Of a DNA stretch of 64,000 bases, positions 9,261 through 17,290 are shown piece by piece (position 1 is the stretch's first letter; each line of letters begins with the position of its first letter). Source of the stretch: Foliamicus sp963666765 (GTDB lineage: Bacteria > Pseudomonadota > Gammaproteobacteria > Steroidobacterales > Foliamicaceae); the NCBI GenBank assembly GCA_963666765.1, contig OY762933.1, positions 1,364,001-1,428,000 on the forward strand, written 5' to 3'. Made by a program: the position numbers and the translations under genes. A model generated the notes under the pieces. That model saw only the letters and a list, made by a program, of their open reading frames with translations. It had not been told where the DNA came from and did not search any database.

Positions 9261-9740
9261 CTAGGGATTCCGCAACCGGACCTGCAACAGCCGCCAGTCC
9301 CGCTCTCCGAGCATCGCGGGAGTAAGCCACACCCACAGCCGGGCATTTCCGCGCCGCCCCGCGGCAACGCGTCGCAAGGTTAGCCCGACCAGACGCCGGG
9401 AAACAAAGCCACGCCGGTGCAGCAATTCGGCCTTGTCGATTTCGCCGGTGTCCAGCACCAGTCGCCAGTCGCCGGAGGGCGTAAGCCAAAGCGCTTCGAT
9501 TCCCGGCGCAATCAAGCCGCGTTGGATGCGGCGCCAGTTGAAGGCTGCCCCCAGCGTGACGCCCGCCGCCAGCGGAAGGCGCAGCCAGACCGGCAGGTCC
9601 GCGATCAGCACGGCGACCACGGCCAGCACAAGCCCAGCTGCGAGAACCGGGACGGCCCAGGCCGGCCGCGCCGTGCGAATCTCAATCGTGGCGGCGAATC
9701 CGCTCAATCGCGCGCGCCTGCTCCGGCGACCCGGGCGCAA
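9261..9740 (-). CDS. ygfX: YgfX (CptA-like) membrane protein
   Basis: This is a small inner-membrane protein that typically follows sdhE. In E. coli the pair is described as cptAB/sdhE-ygfX and has been linked to cytoskeleton-directed toxicity. At 159 aa it has two close hydrophobic segments (AVPVLAAGLVLAVVAVLIAD and LRLPLAAGVTLGAAF), then a Trp/Arg-rich soluble domain with LTPSGDWRLVL. The start is uncertain: the ATG at 9740 overlaps sdhE by 59 bp, while a TTG at 9707 would give 148 aa. Assignment rests mainly on position and topology. Confidence 0.75.
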   Translation of the reverse strand: MRPGRRSRRARLSGFAATIEIRTARPAWAVPVLAAGLVLAVVAVLIADLPVWLRLPLAAGVTLGAAFNWRRIQRGLIAPGIEALWLTPSGDWRLVLDTGEIDKAELLHRRGFVSRRLVGLTLRRVAAGRRGNARLWVWLTPAMLGERDWRLLQVRLRNP

Positions 9741-9918
9741 GACGCCCGGTCAGCAGGTCCTCCAGTTCCGGGTCGCTGCGTTCAAGCAGCGCTTCGAAGC
9801 CGGCCCGTTCCCCGGCGTCGGCATGCTCGTAACGATCGCTGAGGTAGCGCTGAAGCAGAAGATCCAGTTCCCGTCGCCCGCGGCGGCAGCGCCATCGCAG
9901 TCTGGCTTCCCGGCTCAC
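9682..9918 (-). CDS. sdhE: SdhE, succinate dehydrogenase flavinylation factor
   Basis: SdhE (YgfY/CptB) promotes covalent FAD attachment to SdhA. The 78 aa contain the hallmark RGxxE in RWRCRRGRRELDLLLQRYL, plus FEALLERSDPELEDLLTGR. I chose the GTG at 9918, preceded by GAGGGCGGG about 6 nt upstream and 13 bp after the sdhB stop. An ATG at 9972 would overlap sdhB by 41 bp. Its place right after sdhB fits its role. Confidence 0.9.
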   Translation of the reverse strand: MSREARLRWRCRRGRRELDLLLQRYLSDRYEHADAGERAGFEALLERSDPELEDLLTGRLAPGSPEQARAIERIRRHD

Positions 9919-9931
9919 GACCCGCCCTCGG

Positions 9932-10729
9932 TCAGGCGCGCCGCTCCAACAGCTTTTTCTTGGTCTCCGCAATGGCCCGCGCCGGGTTGAGGTCCTTGGG
10001 GCAGGCCTCGGCGCAATTCATAATCGTGTGGCAGCGGTACAGCCTGAACGGGTCTTCGAGCTGGTCCAGCCGCTCGCCGGCGGCCTCGTCACGGCTGTCC
10101 TCCAGCCAGCGGTAGGCGGCAAGCAATGCGGCGGGGCCCAGGTAGCGGTCGCCGTTCCACCAGTAGCTGGGGCAGCTGGTGGAACAGCAGGCGCACAGAA
10201 TGCAGGCGGCGGGCGAGTTGATTTTCTCCTGGTCCTCGTGCGATTGCAGCCGCTCGCGGTCCGGGGGCGGAGGCGTTTTGGTCTTGAGCCACGGCTCCAC
10301 CGACGCGTACTGGGCGTAGAAATGGGTCAGGTCCGGAACCAGGTCCTTGACCACCGGCAGATGCGGCAGCGGATACACCGCCACGTCGCCCTTGAGGTCG
10401 CTGACCGCCTGGGTGCAAGCCAGGGTATTGATTCCGTTGATGTTCATGGCGCAGGAACCGCAAATGCCCTCGCGGCAGGAGCGGCGGAAGGTCAGCGTGG
10501 AATCGACCTCGTCCTTGATGTGGATCAGCGCATCCAGCACCATCGGCGCGCAGTCGTTCATGTCCACATCATAGGTGTCGACGCGCGGGTTCTCGCCCGA
10601 ATCGGGATCGTAGCGGTAGACCTTGAAGCGGCGGATACGGCGCTCGCCGTTGGCCGGGGAGCCGTCCGGCGGTGCGTGATGCCGCCCGCGCCTTACTCGG
10701 GAGTTCCTGGGCAGCAGGAATTGCGCCAT
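9932..10729 (-). CDS. sdhB: Succinate dehydrogenase iron-sulfur subunit SdhB
   Basis: SdhB is the electron-transfer subunit of complex II. At 265 aa it binds three clusters: [2Fe-2S] via SCREGICGSC with a later C105, then Cys groups in CILCACCSTSC (176-186) and CHTIMNCAEAC (233-243). The N terminus MAQFLLPRNSRV is typical of the alpha-proteobacterial-type SdhB also found in Xanthomonadales-like gammaproteobacteria. An AGGA lies upstream of the ATG. It is separated from sdhCDA by about 15 kb although all are on the same strand and in operon order (see findings). Confidence 0.97.
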   Translation of the reverse strand: MAQFLLPRNSRVRRGRHHAPPDGSPANGERRIRRFKVYRYDPDSGENPRVDTYDVDMNDCAPMVLDALIHIKDEVDSTLTFRRSCREGICGSCAMNINGINTLACTQAVSDLKGDVAVYPLPHLPVVKDLVPDLTHFYAQYASVEPWLKTKTPPPPDRERLQSHEDQEKINSPAACILCACCSTSCPSYWWNGDRYLGPAALLAAYRWLEDSRDEAAGERLDQLEDPFRLYRCHTIMNCAEACPKDLNPARAIAETKKKLLERRA

Positions 10730-10883
10730 GCGGGTGTCCTGTGTGATTCAGCAAGCCGGCCGGGCCGGGATCTGGAAATCTTAGCAAAAACCCCGGCCGA
10801 ATGCCTTGATTCGTACTGCTACACTCGAAGGAATAGTCGGAAACGTGGCAGCCGGCCGCGCGTTCCGTTACGGGAGTTTCACC

Positions 10884-12548
10884 ATGCTTACCTTCGATAG
10901 CCTGCCCGCGAGGGAGGGCGTCCCCGCCCTCCCCGCAAGAGCCAGCGATCTGCCCGGGCCGAGAACGCGGAAGCCCTCGCTCGCAGGATTCCTGACCGCG
11001 CTCACCCTTGCAACCGGACTCGCCCTGGCCGCGTGCCAGCCGGCCACCGAGGCGCCGTCCGACCAGGCAGGCGCCGACATTGACCAATACCTGGCGATCG
11101 ACTGGTACGACGGAACAGTGGAGGAGGCCTTCGCCGAGGCCGAGCGCTCCGCCAGGCCCCTGTTTCTGTATTGGGGCGCGGTCTGGTGCCCGCCCTGCAA
11201 CCTGATGAAGAGCACCCTGTTCCAGCAGCCGGAGTTCATTGCCAGGACGCGCGACTTCGTGGCCGTTTACCTGGACGGCGACACGCAACGCGCCCAGGTC
11301 TGGGGAGAAAAGCACGATGCGGTGGGCTACCCGACGCTCATCGTGTTCGACTCCACCGGACGCCAGATGACGCGCTTGCCCAGCACGCTGACGCCGGAGT
11401 CCTTCATGGCGGCGCTGGACGACGCGTCCTCCGGCCTGGCGCCGGTGACCGAACTCGTGCAGCTAGCCCTGCGCGGCGAGCGGGCGCTTGACGGCGCCGA
11501 GTATCGACGGCTCGCCTACCACTCCTGGTATGAAGACCGCCGGACGCTGGCGCCCGAAAAATACCTGGCGCTTTTCGACCAGCTTGCCGGCCAAACGCCC
11601 GATGACGACCCTGCTCTGACCCGGCGGGTTCAGGCGCTGCGGCTGTCCGAAGCGATCGGCGCCGGCGCAACGGCACCGGAATCCGGCCATTACGCGGAAA
11701 TGTTGAGTCTGCTCGCAGCCGAAGAGCACGATCTCGACAATCTCATGATGTTCTCCGACGGGATCTCCGGCGCCTTTGCGGCGCTGGCGCCGGACCCGGC
11801 GCAGCGGGAAGGGCTGCGCGGCGCCTTGACCGGCGCGATCGAAGCGGTGCTTGCCAATCCCACCGGAAGCAAGTCCGCGCCGATCTTTTCCCTGGGATTG
11901 CTGCTTGAGCTGGAGCGTATCGATGATGCGGACGCCGCGCCCTCGCCGGACCTGCTTGAGCGCATTCTGGCCGCGGCCGAGCAGGCCGATGCCGGCGCCG
12001 AGACCCAGCAGGAACGCCAAAGCCTCATCTTCTACGCCTACAGCCTGCTGCGCGACGCCGGGGAGCTTGAGCGGGCGCGGGCGCTGCTGGAAAAGGAGCT
12101 GGAGATTTCCGAGGAGCCCTACTACTTCATGTCGCCTCTGGCCTCGTTGAGCTTTGACGCCGGTGACGTGGAAGGCGGTTTGCGCTGGATGGAGCGCTAT
12201 TTCCGGGAGGCGCGCGGCACGGCCACGCGCTTTCAGCACGGCGCGAACTACGTGCGCGCGCTGACGGAGTGGGCCCCGGAAAACGCCAATGCCATCATCG
12301 GCGTATCGGAAGAAGTGCTGGCCGAAATGCACGGGCAGCCGGACGCGCTGGCAAACCGCAACCTGCGCTCGTTCGGATGGCTGGTCGATGCGCTGGAGTC
12401 CTGGCGCGACCAGCACCATGCCGGGCTGTCACTGGCTGCGCTGGACAGCGGCATCGCCGCGATCTGCGCGGAGCACGCCGAAAATGAATCCGTGGGCGCC
12501 TGCACCGCGATGCAGCAGCGCCTGGGCGACTCGACGCCGGGAATGTAG
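10884..12548 (+). CDS. Thioredoxin-fold lipoprotein with helical repeat domain
   Basis: The 554 aa protein probably acts in the cell envelope. A hydrophobic stretch ends in a lipobox-like LALAAC (Cys about 51), followed by an acidic linker and a thioredoxin domain with the active site WCPPC (Cys about 102 and 105) and the cis-Pro element VGYPTLIVF. About 350 residues of TPR-like helices follow. The N-terminal leader is unusually long because a GC-rich palindrome (10914-10931) lies in frame and encodes REGVPALP. Its substrate is unknown. It is the first gene upstream of sdhB, transcribed divergently. Confidence 0.8.
   Translation: MLTFDSLPAREGVPALPARASDLPGPRTRKPSLAGFLTALTLATGLALAACQPATEAPSDQAGADIDQYLAIDWYDGTVEEAFAEAERSARPLFLYWGAVWCPPCNLMKSTLFQQPEFIARTRDFVAVYLDGDTQRAQVWGEKHDAVGYPTLIVFDSTGRQMTRLPSTLTPESFMAALDDASSGLAPVTELVQLALRGERALDGAEYRRLAYHSWYEDRRTLAPEKYLALFDQLAGQTPDDDPALTRRVQALRLSEAIGAGATAPESGHYAEMLSLLAAEEHDLDNLMMFSDGISGAFAALAPDPAQREGLRGALTGAIEAVLANPTGSKSAPIFSLGLLLELERIDDADAAPSPDLLERILAAAEQADAGAETQQERQSLIFYAYSLLRDAGELERARALLEKELEISEEPYYFMSPLASLSFDAGDVEGGLRWMERYFREARGTATRFQHGANYVRALTEWAPENANAIIGVSEEVLAEMHGQPDALANRNLRSFGWLVDALESWRDQHHAGLSLAALDSGIAAICAEHAENESVGACTAMQQRLGDSTPGM
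10914..10931. repeat. GC-rich palindromic element, copy 1 (in frame in lipoprotein gene)
   Basis: The sequence reads GAGGGCGTCCCCGCCCTC, the same palindrome found near 25962, 28630, 28656 and 29054 with one extra C. It lies within the N-terminal leader of the thioredoxin-like lipoprotein and about 180 bp from the sdhB start. It may be REP-like. Confidence 0.7.
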
Positions 12549-12563
12549 CCGCCGGCCCAGGGT

Positions 12564-12800
12564 TCAACCGTCTGCAAACAGCGGCTCGCCACGTGCGAGC
12601 GCCGAGACGGGTACGACCGCTACCCGATCCGACAACGCGTATCTCCGGTCGCCGGGATACATAACGGCAACCTGAGCCAGGCCAACATCTGCCAATGCAT
12701 TACGTATCGAGGGTGTGATGCGGGGAGCGTCGGCGAATTTGCACTCAATGCCGTAGCGTGCGCCATTACGGCGCAGGATCAGGTCGATCCAGCATCGCAC
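12564..12800 (-). pseudogene. Remnant of a DUF4143-type ATPase (C-terminal end)
   Basis: The 78 codons encode WIDLILRRNGARYGIECKFA followed by RYALSDRVAVVPVSAL. This matches the C-terminal PD-(D/E)xK-like DUF4143 portion of AAA+ ATPases (pattern xVDLVxxxxxxxGIExK...YPxxxVxxxPL). The AAA module is absent, and the upstream DNA (12801-13028) has no coding continuity. This is a decayed fragment of the same family as the intact gene at 34618-35886. Confidence 0.6.
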
Positions 12801-13028
12801 CGTATTACCATGAATATCGAACTATAAAAGTGCTTTTTTCATGGTAAATGGAATCGAGAATTACGACTTACGGCTCACAGCTTCAATCAATGGCGTAGTT
12901 CTGAAGGGGCAGGCAGCCACAAGCGAAGACGCCGGCTAATCCAAGGCCTTGAATGTTATCGCCGCAGGTTTGGAGACCGTCAATCGGACTAGCCAGTTGG
13001 CTTTCTTGGAGGTCTGGTTCTAGGCGGC

Positions 13029-13202
13029 ATGCTGGCCATCCTGGTATGCGGCTCACTCGCACTTCTTGTCGACATCAGGAACAGCTTGCGCGAGCTTTGT
13101 GAGAAGCATGGCCCAGCCTGGCTGGCAAGCGCAAGACCAATAGGAACCATGCCAATAGGAACCTCTACCTACAAAGAGACGAAGTTGGATAAGAAATTGT
13201 AA
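13029..13202 (+). CDS. Possible small membrane protein (57 aa), unrecognised
   Basis: A 57-codon frame begins MLAILVCGSLALLVDIRNS, one hydrophobic helix followed by a charged tail ending KETKLDKKL. The frame stays open upstream and adds more hydrophobic residues (FLGGLVLGG), so the true start may be earlier. GGAGG occurs at about 13006 but is too far from the ATG. No family is recognised. It could equally be a fragment of a larger lost membrane protein, because 12801-13028 otherwise shows only short broken frames. Confidence 0.25.
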   Translation: MLAILVCGSLALLVDIRNSLRELCEKHGPAWLASARPIGTMPIGTSTYKETKLDKKL

Positions 13203-13206
13203 AAGG

Positions 13207-13235
13207 TTGATTCTACAGGGTTTATATGCTATAGT
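13207..13235 (+). promoter_or_regulatory. Candidate sigma70 promoter for the HNH gene
   Basis: TTGATT (13207-13212), a 17 bp spacer and TATAGT (13230-13235) lie in a locally AT-rich stretch directly before the DUF222/HNH gene. Transcription would start near 13242. Confidence 0.5.
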
Positions 13236-13270
13236 TCAGGCACTTCAACGGATTGAAACGGAGCCTCGAA

Positions 13271-14911
13271 ATGGACTTTCACTGCACTTCTTCCGCCGCC
13301 CCAGTTCGCGATGCCGAGTCTCCGGCTGCTGTGGCCAGCAAGGCGTCGTATCCCCACCCGGATGCCGAGGTGCGCATGGCCGAACGGCAGCGCGAAGAGG
13401 ACGCGCTCGAAGCCCTGGAGGCGGAGATCACCCAATTGTGGGGGCACATCAACGCCGCCACCGCGCATTTTCTGGCTCTGCTGGCGGAGTTCGACCGCAG
13501 GGAGGGCTGGGCCCAGCACGGCATTTCGAGTTGCGCCCACTGGCTGAGCTGGCAATGCGGAATCGGCCCGGTGGCGGCGAGAGAGAAGGTGCGGGTAGCG
13601 CGGGCCTTGACGTCATTGCCGAAGATCGCAGGCGCCTTCGGCGAGGGCCGCCTGTCGTATTCGAAAGTGCGCGCGCTCACGCGGGTGGCCACGGCGGAGA
13701 CGGAAGACACCTTGCTGAACATCGCCCTGAACGGCACGGCGGCGCATGTGGAACGTACCGTGCGGGGGTTTCGGCGGGCCGTGCGCTATCTTGAGCGTGA
13801 CGAGGCCGAAGCCATGCACGAACGGCGCTACCTGGAGTGCTGGCGGGAGAGCGACGGCAGCGTCAGGCTGGAGGCCCGCCTGGCGCCCGAGGTGGGCGAG
13901 ATGCTATTGAAAGCGCTGGAAGCGGCCCACGCGCAACTCGAGGAGCGGGTCGGAGATGCAGAGGGCGCCGGGGCGGCCGCGGCTGATGCGGCTGCGGTTC
14001 ACGCAGATGTTTCCGCGGAAACATCCGAGGCGCAGTCTGCGCGGCGGCAACGTTGGGGCGAAGTTCCCGCAAATGTTTCCGCGGAAACATCCCGGATGAG
14101 ACCCGCGCTGCCGCCGTGTTGGGATGCGGGCTCTGAAAATGTTTCCGCGGAAACACCCCGACGTAGCGTGAGTCAGCGGCGCGCGGATGCCCTGGAACAC
14201 GTTCTCCAACAGTTTCTGGCCGGGAAGTGCTCGGGATCGGCCAACGGCGCTCACGAGGTGGTGGTGCATATCGCCCACGACGCTCTTCGTGACGTGCCCG
14301 AAAGCAGCGGCGCGGAATTCGACAGCGGCCATATCGTGGCGGTGGAAACGGCACGGCGTCTGGGCTGCGACGGGGCTCTGGTCGGCGTGGTCGAAGGCGC
14401 GAAGGGCGAGCCGCTGGCGGTGGGCCGCCGAACCCGCGCCGTCCCGCCGGCCATCCGGCGTGCGCTGCGCGTGCGTGACGGCGGTTGCCGCTTCCCGGGC
14501 TGCGACTGTTCCCGCTATGTGCACGCCCATCACATCAAGCATTGGGCCGACGGGGGCGAGACCCGGCTGGATAACCTGGTCACCCTGTGTTCTCAGCATC
14601 ACCGCCAGGTGCACGAAGGGGGTTATGGCGTTCGCATGAACGACGGCGAGATCCAGTTCACGCGCCCGGATGGCCGCGTGATCCCGCCGGCGGGCGGGAC
14701 GGGCCTGCCGCACGGGGAATGTTTCCGCGGAAACACCTGCGAAAAGCCCGGAAGCACTTCCGCAACGGACGGCGCGGAGCGACTGGCGGCGTTCAACGCG
14801 GCGCGCGGTCTGGCTATCGACGCCCACACCGCCCGTTGCGGCTGGGGTGGCGAGCGCATGGACTACAACATCGCCATCGACGCGCTGTGCTGGAAGGCGG
14901 GGTATCGATGA
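13271..14911 (+). CDS. DUF222 / HNH endonuclease family protein
   Basis: The 546 aa show an N-terminal DUF222 (13E12-repeat-like) helical domain with AHWLSWQCGIGPVAAREKVR and GRLSYSKVRALTRVA, a variable linker, then a C-terminal HNH nuclease with CRFPGCDCSRYVHAHHIKHW, LDNLVTLCSQHH and RQVHEG at about residues 404-445. The ATG at 13271 is preceded by GGAG. A TTG at 13253 in the same frame is less likely. The linker encodes VSAET three times, because an 18 bp DNA palindrome is repeated there. These proteins are often mobile-element-associated nucleases; the biological target is unknown. Confidence 0.85.
   Translation: MDFHCTSSAAPVRDAESPAAVASKASYPHPDAEVRMAERQREEDALEALEAEITQLWGHINAATAHFLALLAEFDRREGWAQHGISSCAHWLSWQCGIGPVAAREKVRVARALTSLPKIAGAFGEGRLSYSKVRALTRVATAETEDTLLNIALNGTAAHVERTVRGFRRAVRYLERDEAEAMHERRYLECWRESDGSVRLEARLAPEVGEMLLKALEAAHAQLEERVGDAEGAGAAAADAAAVHADVSAETSEAQSARRQRWGEVPANVSAETSRMRPALPPCWDAGSENVSAETPRRSVSQRRADALEHVLQQFLAGKCSGSANGAHEVVVHIAHDALRDVPESSGAEFDSGHIVAVETARRLGCDGALVGVVEGAKGEPLAVGRRTRAVPPAIRRALRVRDGGCRFPGCDCSRYVHAHHIKHWADGGETRLDNLVTLCSQHHRQVHEGGYGVRMNDGEIQFTRPDGRVIPPAGGTGLPHGECFRGNTCEKPGSTSATDGAERLAAFNAARGLAIDAHTARCGWGGERMDYNIAIDALCWKAGYR
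14007..14155. repeat. Three copies of palindrome TGTTTCCGCGGAAACA within HNH gene
   Basis: Copies lie at 14007-14024 and 14073-14090 (both extended to ATGTTTCCGCGGAAACAT) and at 14140-14155. All are perfect palindromes read in the same frame as VSAET. The DNA between the copies is not conserved. Confidence 0.9.
14720..14735. repeat. Fourth copy of TGTTTCCGCGGAAACA, in another reading frame
   Basis: This is the identical 16 bp palindrome, downstream of the HNH motif. It is read as CFRGN instead of VSAET, so the DNA sequence rather than the peptide is what repeats. Confidence 0.9.
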
Positions 14912-14954
14912 TGTGTCAGAGCTGCGTGCTGCGGCTGGCGAATCGGAATCCGGG

Positions 14955-17290
14955 CTACTCAATTGACAATTCGGGTAGGGCGCGCACGATCTTCACCGTT
15001 TCAAGGCTCACGGTGATGACGCGCAGGAACAGATCAAGCGGGTAGCGCGGGTCGCCCACTGTCTCGATGGCGTAGCGGTTGGCGTCGCTGACGATGCCGC
15101 TGGCCTTGTCGGTCTTGACGCACTGGCGCTCCATCACCCATTGCAGGGCGGGTTTGCCGCTGACAAAGTAGTCGTAAGCGCCGTCCGGAATGTCGCGGAT
15201 GGTGATGTATGGGTTATAGATAACCGTAGAACGGTCTTTGTTCTTGCCCGTTCCGGGATGGCGCATCTTCGTTACTCGGTAGGCCACTTCGGGATCTGTC
15301 GGAAGTTCTTTGTTGCCCGCGTCGATAGTAACTGGCCAAGGCTCGACGGATTCGTAGCCGACGTGGAGTTCGCCTAGCCGTTGGCCGGCGTCACGGAACG
15401 CGCGGTAGTCCTCGACCGACTTCACGCAGGGGATGCGCGGCAGTTCCTTGGAGAGGTTGGCTCGGAAGCGCTGTCGGTAGTCCTCGGAATGCAGCAGGCC
15501 GTAGATGTAGTGGAATATGTCCTGGCGGCTGATCGTATCGGTCGGGTACGCTTGGCTAAACAGGCTCTGGGCGTACTCGGTGATTGCGTCGCGGCGCTGC
15601 ACGATGGGCTGGTTTTCGACCCCGGAAAGCATGTCGGGCTGGGCGTCCAGTGCCGCTTCGTCATACAGCCAGAAGGGAAAACTCAGACCGTTTGCCAAAG
15701 TTTGATACTCTGCCAGCGAATCCATCATCAGCACCGAAAAACCTGATCGCCCACCCGTGCCAGTCATTGCGATCATACGGTTGGGATGTCCCGCATGCGG
15801 GAAGATTTGCGGCATCTGGTACAGACTCCAATTGAGCTGAGGGCTGTAATACAGGTTTTGCTTAGTAAACGGACGATACAAACAAGGGACAACATAAGCG
15901 TTATCAACTCTGAGCGATTCCTCCTTTTTCACGCGCCTGTAAAAGTCATCCCCCCAGCTAATTCGTTTTGGATCCAAGTTGACGAAGCTCTTCACATCGG
16001 AAAGTGTTTTCCCCGCTTCGACCGCTCGCGCCCAACGCTCCATTTCGGCGTTGTAGAACGCCACGGTCGATTCGATGTTCTCGATGAGCGCCTTGCGGGA
16101 AGTGTTGACGCACCAAGCATCCCTGGAGGTGACAATCCCACGCGAACAATTTTCGAAAAGCACTTTCCCGGAGGCGTGCTTCTTGTCTCCGAGCACCGGA
16201 AACGCGTCGAAAGACGTGTCGCGCTGGTCCAGCCAGTCTCCGTGCTCGTCGGGCGTGATTCGGGTCCATGCGCCAGATTTCTTGATGCCTCGAACGCTCC
16301 GGAAGCGATTAATGATGTCGAGCTTCTCTTTTCGATCCAGATAATCCCCGATGTCATGAAAAAGGATGCGGCACTGTTCGCTAGCTTGCGAATCCTTTAC
16401 GAACACGGCGATTGCGACAGGAGTGCGTGTGCCTACGCCAAAGACATTGTCTTTTTCCTTTCGGCGCCGTTCCCCTGCGGTGTACGCATTGCCGCGCAAG
16501 TGAAACACATACACCCTAGTGAACTCAGTCGATAGGCACTTGCGCAATCCGTCCATCGCGATGCCATCCAGCCAACCGGCGTTGGTAACATACGCCATTA
16601 CACCGGCATCGCCCAGCCGGTCGCTGCCCCAGCGGATTGCGCGGATGTAACTGTCGTAGAGCGCTTTCTTTTTCGTGTTCTTGTCCCCACGCACGCCGTA
16701 TGTGGCCCGAACTCGTTCGTCCAATCCAGCATATGCAACGTTTTGAGCATTGTCATTTGCGCTTCGCTGCCCTACGGAATACGGCGGGTTCCCAACAATT
16801 ACCCGAATATCCGTCTTCTTCTGCCGCTCGCGCCGGTCCGAGTTGTCCTTCATGTAGTCCGACAGCAGGTCGTCGCTCTCGTGCAGAGCGAACGAATCGG
16901 TGAGGCAAATGCCCTCGAAGGGCAGATAGTCGTCGCGGTCGGCGATGGCGTGGAACACGGTCTCGATGTTGATAGCGGCGATGTAGTACGCGAGCAGCAC
17001 GAGTTCGTTGCAGTGGATTTCCTCGCGGTACTTGTGTTCGAGTTGGTCCGGGGCGATCAGGCCAGATTGCAGCAGGCGCGTGATGAAGGTTCCGGTGCCG
17101 ACGAACGGGTCCAGAATGTGGACGCCCTCGGAGCCGAGCGTCTGCCCGAATTCCTGCTGAAGCGCATCGTTGACCGAGTGGATAATGAAATCGACGATCT
17201 CGACCGGCGTATAGACGATTCCGAGCTTTTGCGTAGTGAGCGGAAAAGCCTTGCGGAAGAACTTGTCGTACAGCTCAACGATCAGGCCTG
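14955..17290 (-). CDS. Type ISP-like RM enzyme, methyltransferase and target-recognition half
   Basis: This frame continues the upstream helicase half after a one-base phase change near 17285. It starts around LIVELYDKFFRKAFPLTTQK and contains N6-adenine methyltransferase motif I (ILDPFVGTGTF) and motif IV (VIVGNPPYSVG). A long target-recognition region of about 450 residues follows. In single-chain type ISP enzymes (about 1600 aa) these parts follow the helicase in one polypeptide. The open frame upstream of about 17290 is only a shadow of the helicase gene. Alone this half has no start codon of its own at the expected place. Confidence 0.8.

Noticed and set aside
13271..14911. Homing endonuclease within an intron or intein
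   Set aside because: The gene is a complete DUF222/HNH protein with its own promoter, and no host gene is interrupted around it.
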